Assembly: GCF_000682695.1 (NCBI RefSeq)
Contig: NZ_AWFG01000001.1
Span: 62,001-126,000, forward strand
Direction: 5' to 3'
Length of the DNA stretch: 64,000 bases
DNA from: Hyphomonas chukchiensis
GTDB taxonomy: Bacteria; Pseudomonadota; Alphaproteobacteria; Caulobacterales; Hyphomonadaceae
Position 1 is the first letter of the stretch; each line of letters opens with the position of its first letter. Position numbers and translations under genes: made by a program. Positions 44,077 through 52,244 of the stretch are shown piece by piece. The notes below the pieces were generated by a model, which saw nothing but the letters and a program-made list of their open reading frames with translations, did no database searches and was not told where the DNA came from.

Positions 44077-45495
44077 CTAGCTGGACGCGGGCGACCATGA
44101 ACCACGGCTGCGCGCCGCTGCCGGTGTGGCGCCGCCGCCATTGCCGGACCGCTGGCCACCGGGCTTGCCACCCTGTTTGCGGCCACCATTGCCGCCGCCG
44201 GAGTTCGGCTTGCCGCCGTGTCCGTGGGCACGCGGCTTGCCACCCCCACCGCCACCGCTGCGAGCATGGCCGCGACCGCCACCACCGCCGCCCGGACGGC
44301 TGCGTCCGCCATTGCGTTGCTGCTTGTGCGGGCCTTCTTCTTCCGGCTGCGACAGGTCGAGCGCCGTGCCGGCTGGCGGATCAAGGCGCGCAATGGACTT
44401 GCCGGTCAGCTTTTCGATATCGCGCAGGTAGGCGCGTTCATCATTGCCGACCAGCGAGATGGCGATACCGGTCTTGCCGGCGCGGGCCGTACGGCCGATG
44501 CGGTGGACATAGGATTCGGAGATGTTCGGCATGTCGAAATTGATGACATGGCTGACGCCATCGACATCAATGCCGCGTGCGGCGATATCGGTTGCGACCA
44601 GGATCGGCGCCTTGCCGCTCTTGAAAGCGTCGAGGGCGCGAATGCGCTGGTTCTGGCTCTTGTTGCCATGAATGGCTTCGGCATAAAGGCCGTCATTGGC
44701 GAGGTGTTTCACCACCTTGTCGGCGCCATGCTTGGTGCGGGTGAAGACGATCGCGCGGTCCATGTCGTCAGCCGAGAGCAGCTCCGACAGGAAAGCGGGC
44801 TTTGCATTACCCTTGATCATGTAGACGGCCTGTTCGATGCGCTCGACAGGGCGCGATTCCGGCGTCACGGCAATTTCGACCGGGTCACGGAGGAAATCGT
44901 CAGCAAGCGCGCGGATCGGCTTCGGCATGGTGGCCGAGAAGAGCAGTGTCTGGCGCTTCATTGGCACGGCAGCCATGACCTTGCGGATGGCCGGCATGAA
45001 GCCGAGATCCATCATCTGGTCGGCTTCGTCGAGCACGACGGCGGTCGTGTCAGCGAGGCTGATGGCTTTGGTATCCATATGGTCGAGCAGGCGGCCGGGT
45101 GTGGCGATCAGGAAATCGACGCCGCGCGACATGGCCTTGATCTGCGCACCGGGCTTCACGCCACCGACAACGACAGCAACGCTGGGGCGCATGTGGCTGC
45201 CATAGGCACGAACGCTATCGGCAATCTGGGCGGCCAGTTCGCGGGTTGGCGCGAGGATAAGGACGCGGGCCGTGCGAGGCGCAGGGCGCGATGGCTTGGT
45301 GGCCAGCAGGCTCAACAGCGGCAGCACGAAAGCAGCGGTCTTGCCGGTGCCGGTCTGGGCGATGCCGACAACATCCTGGCCCTTGAGCAGAACGGGAATG
45401 GCTTGCGCCTGGATTGGGGTCGGCGTGGTGTAGCCCTCAGCTGTAATGGCTTTGAGGACGGGCTCGGCGAGGCCGAGTTCGGTAAACTGGGTCAA
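44077..45495 (-). CDS. DEAD-box RNA helicase
   Basis: A 472-residue ATP-dependent RNA helicase. Motifs in order: Q motif (GYTTPTPIQAQAIPVL), I AQTGTGKTAAF, Ia PTRELAAQI, II LDEADQMMD, III FSATMP, V ATDIAARGIDV and VI HRIGRTARAG. The C terminus is Gly/Arg-rich (GGGGGRGHARSGGGGG), a likely RNA-binding tail, as in RhlE. No ATG gives a good N terminus: TTG at 45495, with GAAAGAG 5 nt upstream, starts TQFTELGLAEPVLKAI, the family start. The upstream frame to 45909 has no family similarity. Confidence 0.92.
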   Translation of the reverse strand: MTQFTELGLAEPVLKAITAEGYTTPTPIQAQAIPVLLKGQDVVGIAQTGTGKTAAFVLPLLSLLATKPSRPAPRTARVLILAPTRELAAQIADSVRAYGSHMRPSVAVVVGGVKPGAQIKAMSRGVDFLIATPGRLLDHMDTKAISLADTTAVVLDEADQMMDLGFMPAIRKVMAAVPMKRQTLLFSATMPKPIRALADDFLRDPVEIAVTPESRPVERIEQAVYMIKGNAKPAFLSELLSADDMDRAIVFTRTKHGADKVVKHLANDGLYAEAIHGNKSQNQRIRALDAFKSGKAPILVATDIAARGIDVDGVSHVINFDMPNISESYVHRIGRTARAGKTGIAISLVGNDERAYLRDIEKLTGKSIARLDPPAGTALDLSQPEEEGPHKQQRNGGRSRPGGGGGGRGHARSGGGGGGKPRAHGHGGKPNSGGGNGGRKQGGKPGGQRSGNGGGATPAAARSRGSWSPASS

Positions 45496-45747
45496 AATGA
45501 CTCTTTCATGTTCGTGCGCACAAAACAGGGCACAATGCCCCGGCGCGCGGATGGCTCTAATTGTAAAGGAAGCCTTTGGTGATCGGCATCCCGGTTCGTT
45601 TGCGCACTCGACGCGAAACCGGATAGGCTTACGATCAATGCGAGAGCAGCGGCACGCCTTTAAGGGGCGCTGTCCCTGCTGAGGCAGCCTATGGCACGCT
45701 TTGCTGCGCCGCACAAACGAATTTGTGAGTGAAAGGGTTAACGCGGA

Positions 45748-47382
45748 ATGAGACACGACTGGATACGACGCTCCGCGTTGGCATTGGCCCTGCTGGGCGT
45801 TGCCTGCAATGTGACACCGCAAAAGGCGGCCGAGACAGCCTCCGACACTGCACCGCCCTCTATCCTGTTCGGTGATCTCTATAGTGATGCGGCCAAGGCC
45901 CGCATCCATCCGGACACGAAGACGCTAGCCGATGCCGTGCCCCTGCGTGCGCCAGCCGATATCGTGGCGGACTATGACAAGCAGAAGCCGCTGTCGGAGA
46001 CCGCGCTGCGCAATTTCTTCGATGCCAATTTCCGTATCGACCCGCCAGTTGAAACAGTGGCACCGCCTGAGGGCCTGTCCCTGCGCGACCATATCGCCGC
46101 GCTCTGGCCGCTGTTGACGCGCACGACGAAAAAGGCCGAGCCGGGCAGCTCGCGCCTGCCCTTGCCGGAGCCTTACGTGGTACCGGGTGGACGCTTCACC
46201 GAGATCTATTACTGGGATTCCTATTTCACCATGCTGGGCCTTGGGCCCGATCAGGCGGGGCTGCGCCGTCATATGGTCGATGATTTCGCCTACATGATCC
46301 GCACCTATGGCCATGTGCCGAATGGCAGCCGCACCTATTATCTCAGCCGCTCGCAGCCGCCCTTCTTCTATCTCATGGTCTCGCTCCTCTCGCCGAACGA
46401 TCCGGCCAGGGCCTGGGCGGAATACCTGCCTGAACTGAAAGCCGAGCATGACTTCTGGATGGCGGGCGAGACAGACGCCGCGCCGGGCGCACCGTCGCTG
46501 CGCGTGGTGAAGCTGGCTGATGGCAGCCTGCTGAACCGCTATTATGACGGGCGCGACGTGCCGCGCGATGAATCCTATGGGGAGGACCTTGCGGTGGCCG
46601 CAGGCAGCAGCCATCCGGCGTCGCAAGTCTATCGCGATATCCGCGCGGCCGCAGAGAGCGGATGGGATTTCTCATCGCGATGGTTCGTGGACGGCAAATC
46701 CCTGACGACCATCCACACGACGGATGTGGTGCCACCGGACCTGAACAGTCTGCTCTACGGCCTTGAAAAGGCAATCGCTGCTGGCTGCCTCGTAGCGGAT
46801 GATCCGGCCTGCGCCATTACCTATGCAGCGAAGGCCGACAAGCGCCGCGCCGCGATCAATGCCTTGCTCTGGAATGCGGACAGCGGCCTCTATGACGATC
46901 TCGACTGGAAGACGGGCAAGCTGCTCGGCCATGTCACAGCCGCCGGGATCTACCCGCTCTTCACAGGCGCCGCAGACGAAACAAAGGCGGCCGAGGCTGC
47001 ATCAGCCACCCGTGCGCACCTCCTGCAGCAGGGCGGCATCGTCACCTCCACGATCGATACGGGACAGCAATGGGACGCGCCAAATGGCTGGGCGCCGCTG
47101 CAATGGGTGTCAGTAACAGGGCTATGCCGCTATGGCGACGCGGCGCTGGCAGGCGACATCGCCCGGCGCTGGGTCTCCACCGTCTCGCGCGTCTATGACG
47201 GCACGGGCCGCCTGCTGGAGAAATACAATGTCATGGACGCCGTGCCGGGTGGCGGCGGGGAATATGCCTTGCAGGACGGATTCGGCTGGACCAATGGCGT
47301 TACAATCGCCCTGATGGATGCGATGGCGGGGCCAGGCGAGGCTGACGCGGCCTTTACCTGCCCTGTTGTGACGGGCCCCTGA
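45748..47382 (+). CDS. Trehalase (GH37)
   Basis: A 544-residue glycosidase that splits trehalose to two glucose. Both family signatures are seen: PGGRFTEIYYWDSYF (about 147-161) and QWDAPNGWAPLQ (about 441-452). The N terminus is a signal peptide (ALALALLGVACN), so the enzyme acts in the periplasm as in TreA; a lipid anchor at that cysteine is possible but the box is weak. No trehalose transporter or synthesis gene is nearby. Confidence 0.94.
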   Translation: MRHDWIRRSALALALLGVACNVTPQKAAETASDTAPPSILFGDLYSDAAKARIHPDTKTLADAVPLRAPADIVADYDKQKPLSETALRNFFDANFRIDPPVETVAPPEGLSLRDHIAALWPLLTRTTKKAEPGSSRLPLPEPYVVPGGRFTEIYYWDSYFTMLGLGPDQAGLRRHMVDDFAYMIRTYGHVPNGSRTYYLSRSQPPFFYLMVSLLSPNDPARAWAEYLPELKAEHDFWMAGETDAAPGAPSLRVVKLADGSLLNRYYDGRDVPRDESYGEDLAVAAGSSHPASQVYRDIRAAAESGWDFSSRWFVDGKSLTTIHTTDVVPPDLNSLLYGLEKAIAAGCLVADDPACAITYAAKADKRRAAINALLWNADSGLYDDLDWKTGKLLGHVTAAGIYPLFTGAADETKAAEAASATRAHLLQQGGIVTSTIDTGQQWDAPNGWAPLQWVSVTGLCRYGDAALAGDIARRWVSTVSRVYDGTGRLLEKYNVMDAVPGGGGEYALQDGFGWTNGVTIALMDAMAGPGEADAAFTCPVVTGP

Positions 47383-47515
47383 CGCAAGGGCAGTGCGGCG
47401 TCTGCGCCCCTAAGGGATTTTCCGGAGTGTACAGGTGCGCCCGTTTGCGCTTCCATGCCGGCAAGAGAGCAGGCCCCGCGCAGGGCACCGCACCACAGGG
47501 ACGGAAACGAAGACA

Positions 47516-49021
47516 ATGGCAGACACACAGACACTCGAAAACCGCTCAAGCAGCACAGACACCGAGCATTTCGATGTGCTGATCGCGGGCGCCGGCATTT
47601 CAGGCATCGGCGCGGCCTATCACCTGAAGACGCAGACACCGGGCAAGAGCTTTGTCATTCTCGAAGCGCAGGAAAGCTTTGGCGGCACATGGCTGACGCA
47701 CAAATATCCGGGCATCCGTTCCGACAGTGACCTTTATACGTTCGGCTATCGCTTCAAGCCGTGGACTGGCCAGCCCATCGCCGCGGCCGACAAGATCCTG
47801 ACCTATATGCGCGAGGTCATAGACGAGAATGATATCACGCCGCACATCCGCTACAGCCACAAGATCCTGTCGGCGAGCTGGTCGTCGCAGGACAAGCAAT
47901 GGACCGTTGAAGCCAGGCGCTCCGACACCGGCGAGATCGTCCGTGTCACGGCCAACTTCCTGTGGATGTGCCAGGGCTATTACGACCATTCCAAGGGCTT
48001 CACGCCGGAATGGGAGGGCATGGACGAGTTCAAAGGCCAGATCGTGCACCCGCAGACATGGCCGGAAGACTTGGACTATAAAGGCAAGCGGGTGATCGTT
48101 ATCGGCTCTGGCGCCACGGCCGCGACTGTCGTTCCTGCCATCGCTGCTGACTGCAAGCACGTCACCCTGTTGCAGCGCTCCCCGACCTATTTCATTCCCG
48201 GTCGCAATGAGAACGAACTGGCCGACGAGCTGCGCAAGCTGCAGATCGACGAAACATGGATTCACGAGATCGTGCGCCGCAAGGTGCTGTTCGACCAGAA
48301 CGAGTTTACGCGCCGCGCAACCGAAGAATCAGATGTCGTGAAGGAAGAGCTGCTCGCGGGCGTGCGCGAGTTCCTCGGGCCCGACTTTGACGTCGAGAAG
48401 CATTTCACGCCTGCCTACAGGCCGTGGCAGCAGCGCATCGCCTTCGTTCCGGACGGCGACCTCTTCCAGGGGATTGCCAGCGGCAAGGCAAGCGTCGTGA
48501 CGGACCATATCGAGCGGTTCACGGAAAAAGGCATCCTGCTGAAATCCGGCGAGGAACTGGAAGCTGATATCATCATCACCGCGACGGGCTTCAACCTCTC
48601 CGTCCTCGGGGGCATTCCGTTCACTGTGGATAACAAGCCCGTCGATTTTGCTGACACGGTCACCTATCGCGGCATGATGTTCACGGGTGTACCCAACATG
48701 GCCTGGGTGTTCGGTTATTTCCGCGCCAGCTGGACCCTGCGCGTGGACCTGATGGGCGACTTCATTGCCCGGTTGCTGAATCATATGGACGAAAAACATG
48801 TCCGCCAGGTCGAGGTGGCCCTGCCGCCCGAGGATGAAGACATGGAGCGCAAGCCCTGGATCGACGCCAGCAATTTCAATCCGAATTATCTGATGCGCTC
48901 CATGCACCTGATGCCGAAACGCGGCACGAAGCCCCAATGGCAGCACAATCAGGATTATTGGTCGGAGAAGGACGAGTTCCCGAAGATCGATCTAGAGGCC
49001 CCGGAATTCATCTATTCCTGA
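47516..49021 (+). CDS. Baeyer-Villiger-type flavin monooxygenase
   Basis: A 501-residue FAD/NADPH monooxygenase. The first Rossmann motif is IAGAGISGIGAAYHL with FGGTWLTHKYPGIRSD; the second is VIVIGSGATAATVVPAI; the BVMO fingerprint appears as FKGQIVHPQTWP. Members oxidise ketones to esters or act on N or S; substrate unknown. ATG 47516 is chosen over an upstream in-frame ATG at 47435 because the family N terminus begins right after it. Confidence 0.93.
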   Translation: MADTQTLENRSSSTDTEHFDVLIAGAGISGIGAAYHLKTQTPGKSFVILEAQESFGGTWLTHKYPGIRSDSDLYTFGYRFKPWTGQPIAAADKILTYMREVIDENDITPHIRYSHKILSASWSSQDKQWTVEARRSDTGEIVRVTANFLWMCQGYYDHSKGFTPEWEGMDEFKGQIVHPQTWPEDLDYKGKRVIVIGSGATAATVVPAIAADCKHVTLLQRSPTYFIPGRNENELADELRKLQIDETWIHEIVRRKVLFDQNEFTRRATEESDVVKEELLAGVREFLGPDFDVEKHFTPAYRPWQQRIAFVPDGDLFQGIASGKASVVTDHIERFTEKGILLKSGEELEADIIITATGFNLSVLGGIPFTVDNKPVDFADTVTYRGMMFTGVPNMAWVFGYFRASWTLRVDLMGDFIARLLNHMDEKHVRQVEVALPPEDEDMERKPWIDASNFNPNYLMRSMHLMPKRGTKPQWQHNQDYWSEKDEFPKIDLEAPEFIYS

Positions 49022-49039
49022 CGCAGCCGCGCCGCCGGC

Positions 49040-49495
49040 CTAGAGGTCGTGCGGCGCCTGGATGCTCTCGATATAGGTCAGCAGCGAGTCGATATGCTCC
49101 GGCTCGAACTCGAAGATCGGCATGTCCGGATGGCCAACCATGATGCCTTCGGCCAGCGGCTCGGCGAGATCCTCGATCGGATAATGTTTCGACAGGTCGC
49201 GGAACGGGATCGCGTCGGGATGCGGGCTGTCGCCTTCCGTGCCAACGGCATGGCAGGTCGCACACACCGTCTCGGCAATCTCGCGGCCCTGCCCCAGTTT
49301 TTCCTCCGGCGAATTGGCAAAGGGCGCATCGGGGCGCTCGGTGGGTTCGGGCACGGGCAGCGATGGCTCAATCGGTTGGGCGGCCTCGGGCTCTGGTGTG
49401 GCGGAAGGCTCTGGCGCAGGCGCCTTGTTGCAGGCGGCAAGCAGGCAGGCCGCGGCCAAGGCGGGCGCGAGGAATGTGGGTCTGCGAATCATCAT
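49040..49495 (-). CDS. Cytochrome c-type lipoprotein
   Basis: A 151-residue secreted protein with a lipobox (ACLLAACN), a Pro/Glu/Ala linker of about 50 residues, and one class I cytochrome c domain with CATCH as haem site and GHPDMP as the methionine ligand. It probably shuttles electrons in the periplasm while anchored to a membrane. It ends 18 nt from the convergent monooxygenase gene; no functional link is shown. Confidence 0.9.
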   Translation of the reverse strand: MMIRRPTFLAPALAAACLLAACNKAPAPEPSATPEPEAAQPIEPSLPVPEPTERPDAPFANSPEEKLGQGREIAETVCATCHAVGTEGDSPHPDAIPFRDLSKHYPIEDLAEPLAEGIMVGHPDMPIFEFEPEHIDSLLTYIESIQAPHDL

Positions 49496-49552
49496 GGGGT
49501 CTCCTGCATTCTCAGAAGACCCTAGACCGACAAGCCCGCAAGGGACAGGGCG

Positions 49553-50470
49553 TCAGGCCGCGACAGCACCTTTGGCCTCATCGTGGCGCACCGCGCGGCG
49601 CAGTACGTCGAGATAGCCATGCGATATACAGTCATGGTCGCGGTAATAGCCGCGCGAGGAGAGCAGCTTGTGCAGGCGTGGCAGATTATAGCCTGGCACG
49701 GCGGCAAAATGATGGTGCTCAAGGTGATAGTTCACCTGGTTCGGCGCGATCAGCAGCCGCTCCCACCATGAGGCGAGCGTCGTGCTTGTATTGTCGCGCG
49801 GATCGAGGCTGTCACGGTTCAGCGCCACGCCATGCTCGCCGATCTGGCGCACGCGGGTCAGCACGGGATAGACGAAAATCTCTGCCGCCCACCACATCAG
49901 ATAGGCCCAAGGTGCGCCGACAGCCGTCAGCACGGCCAGCAGGCCGATATGGAAGGCCAGCCAAGGGTAATGCTTCTTCAGCTTGAAATTCTTGAGCTTC
50001 ATCATCGTATCGCGAAAGCCGGTGCGACCGGTCACATCGCGCATCAGCTTGCGCTTCAGGCTGTCTTTCGACACCGGATAATTCTTCACGAAAATCTTGT
50101 CCGGGTCCTGGTCGGTGCCGGCATATTTGTGATGCTTCAGGTGATAGGTGCGATAGGCATAGACCGAGATGTTCATCGGCGCGCCGCACAGCCAGTGGCC
50201 AATGAAATCATTGCCTTTCTTGCTGCGCACGAAAGCATGGTGGGCACAGTCATGGTTGAGAATGCCAAGGCCAAGCTGGCGCCCGCCGAGGAAGATGATC
50301 GCGGCCAGAATGGTCAGCGGATTGGTCCAGATGATCGGCACGGCAAAGGCTGCCACGATGAGGGCCCAGTTGAACGCGAGCGAGGCGATGGCCTTTACGT
50401 CCGAAGGCGTTGACAGGTCGCGCAATTCTTCCTTCGTGAGGGCCTCTGACAGGCGTACAGCTTCGGTCAT
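49553..50470 (-). CDS. Membrane fatty acid desaturase
   Basis: A 305-residue di-iron membrane desaturase. The three histidine boxes are present: NHDCAHHAF, LKHHKYAG and LEHHHFAAVP, with TM pairs between. Members insert double bonds into acyl chains or hydroxylate carotenoids; lipid is more likely. ATG 50470 is chosen because the upstream codons encode a Lys-rich segment. The gene is divergent from a PaaX-type regulator, which may control it. Confidence 0.9.
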   Translation of the reverse strand: MTEAVRLSEALTKEELRDLSTPSDVKAIASLAFNWALIVAAFAVPIIWTNPLTILAAIIFLGGRQLGLGILNHDCAHHAFVRSKKGNDFIGHWLCGAPMNISVYAYRTYHLKHHKYAGTDQDPDKIFVKNYPVSKDSLKRKLMRDVTGRTGFRDTMMKLKNFKLKKHYPWLAFHIGLLAVLTAVGAPWAYLMWWAAEIFVYPVLTRVRQIGEHGVALNRDSLDPRDNTSTTLASWWERLLIAPNQVNYHLEHHHFAAVPGYNLPRLHKLLSSRGYYRDHDCISHGYLDVLRRAVRHDEAKGAVAA

Positions 50471-50509
50471 GCTTGGGTCTCTTCCCTTCGACTTCTTTAT
50501 CTTTTTGTC

Positions 50510-50522
50510 TTTGTAACACAAA
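50510..50522. promoter_or_regulatory. Operator candidate between the desaturase and PaaX-like genes
   Basis: TTTGT-AAC-ACAAA is a perfect inverted repeat in the 69-nt divergent gap, next to AT-rich ATATGCACAATA. The size of the gap means one site could control both genes. Confidence 0.45.
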
Positions 50523-50539
50523 TATGCACAATACGTCAA

Positions 50540-51343
50540 ATGCCGTTACGTTTTAAACCCACCGCAGCCGAAGACGTCTCCGCGCGCACGCTAGTCCTGT
50601 CGCTGATGAGCGTGCCGGGACGACGGCCGCAGACGCTGGCCTATCTTTCCCGCGCGGGTGGCCTGTTCGGCATGGAACCGACCGCGATCCGCATGGCGGT
50701 GACCCGGCTTGTGAAGGAAGGCCTGCTCGAAAGCGTCGAACGAGGTGTCTATGCGACAGGGCCGAAGGCGGCGGCCTTCACCGCCGAGATCAGCGACTGG
50801 CGTAATGCCCCTGCCCGCACCCGGGTCTGGAATGGCGGCTGGATCGGCGTGCTCACCAACCATCTTGGCCGCACGGACCGGAAAGACCTCCGAGCCCGCA
50901 TGCGCGCCCTGCGCCTCTACGGCTTCGCGCAGGCCGAGGCCGGCCTCTGGGTGCGGCCCGATAATCTGCGTCTGTCCCTTGGCGATCTGCGTGCCGCGCT
51001 TTTACGGATCGGCCTGCAGGACGACGCCCTGCTCATCGCGATTTGCGAGACTGCCCTGCCCGCCAGCGCAGACTGGCGCGATCTCTGGTCCACCAACGAC
51101 CTGAAAACGACCTATGAAGGGGCTATCGCCGCCATGCAGGCGAGCCGCAAGGCAGCCGCCAGACTGCCTGCCGACGACGCCGCCCGCGAAACGCTGCTGA
51201 TCGGCCAGTCCGTCATCCGCACGATCAACCTCGACCCCCTCCTGCCGGAAGACATTGGCGACGCTGCCCTCTTCCGCCAGATGGTGTCAGAAATGGACGC
51301 CTATGACCGCTTTGGGCGCACCTGCTGGGACAAGATCGGTTAG
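50540..51343 (+). CDS. PaaX-family transcriptional regulator
   Basis: A 267-residue regulator with an N-terminal winged helix (LAYLSRAGGLFGMEPTAIRM, then LVKEGLLESVERGVYATGP) and the PaaX C-terminal domains (LRLYGFAQAEAGLWVRPDN, DLWSTNDLKTTYEGAI). PaaX represses phenylacetate catabolism through phenylacetyl-CoA; no paa genes are here, so the ligand may be another acyl-CoA. It is divergent from the desaturase gene. Confidence 0.85.
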   Translation: MPLRFKPTAAEDVSARTLVLSLMSVPGRRPQTLAYLSRAGGLFGMEPTAIRMAVTRLVKEGLLESVERGVYATGPKAAAFTAEISDWRNAPARTRVWNGGWIGVLTNHLGRTDRKDLRARMRALRLYGFAQAEAGLWVRPDNLRLSLGDLRAALLRIGLQDDALLIAICETALPASADWRDLWSTNDLKTTYEGAIAAMQASRKAAARLPADDAARETLLIGQSVIRTINLDPLLPEDIGDAALFRQMVSEMDAYDRFGRTCWDKIG

Positions 51344-51479
51344 TTTGCGCCACATACGCATTGTCAGGCCTCATTTCTCGCCGGCAGACGCCACCAGAAC
51401 GCGAAATCCTTGCGCGCGTCGTCTGCTTGTGGCTCACTCCTGAAAGGACCAGATAACCGGGCTCGGGGGAGCAAGACAC

Positions 51480-52223
51480 ATGATCCTGTTCGTACATGGC
51501 GTACCGGATACGCCTTTTCTCTGGCAGCCGCTAATCAAGGCGCTCGCCCTCAAGCCTGACCAATGGATCGCGCCGGCCCTGCCAGGCTTTGGCTGCCCTG
51601 TGCCCGATGGGTTCAATTGCACCAAGGAAGCCTATGCCGATTGGCTGATCGGCCAAATGGAAGCCGTTGGGGAACCCGTGAATATCGTGGGCCATGACTG
51701 GGGCGCACTACTGACCCTGCGCGCATGTTCCCTGCGTCCGGATCTCGTGGAAAGCTGGTGCGTCACCAATGCCGTGATCGATAGCCAGTATTCAGGCCAC
51801 CGCATGGCCCGCATGTGGGCAACGCCGCTGCTGGGTGAGTTGGTGATGCGCGGCATGCGCGACTCAGCCCGCCTGTCCGCCGCCCTGATCGAGAGTGGCC
51901 TGCCTGCCGCGATTGCCGCGCATGAGGTGCCACTGGTCGACAGGACGATGCGCCAGTCGATCCTCAAGCTCTATCGATCGGCAAGGGGCCTGCGTTTCTC
52001 GGGAGACTGGGAAGAGGACCTCGCGAACCTGCCGTCCAAGGGCCAGCTCTACTGGGGCGAGAACGACCCGTTCGTGAATCTGTCCGTGGCCCAGCGTTTT
52101 GCCCAGAACTGGAAAGTGCCGCTACATGTGGAGCCTGATGCCGGCCACTGGGCCTGCGCCGAACACCCTGGCAGCTTTGCCTTGGTCCTCAAGGAATTCT
52201 GGGCGACAAAACGGATGATGTGA
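51480..52223 (+). CDS. Alpha/beta hydrolase (epoxide hydrolase/dehalogenase-like)
   Basis: A 247-residue alpha/beta hydrolase. HGVPDTPFLW forms the oxyanion hole, the nucleophile elbow is VGHDWGALL with an aspartate rather than serine, and the acid and base are in WGENDPFV and DAGHWACAEHP. An Asp nucleophile fits the epoxide hydrolase and haloacetate or haloalkane dehalogenase groups. The substrate is unknown. Confidence 0.88.
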   Translation: MILFVHGVPDTPFLWQPLIKALALKPDQWIAPALPGFGCPVPDGFNCTKEAYADWLIGQMEAVGEPVNIVGHDWGALLTLRACSLRPDLVESWCVTNAVIDSQYSGHRMARMWATPLLGELVMRGMRDSARLSAALIESGLPAAIAAHEVPLVDRTMRQSILKLYRSARGLRFSGDWEEDLANLPSKGQLYWGENDPFVNLSVAQRFAQNWKVPLHVEPDAGHWACAEHPGSFALVLKEFWATKRMM

Positions 52224-52244
52224 GGCTGAAAGAAGCGCTCAGCG

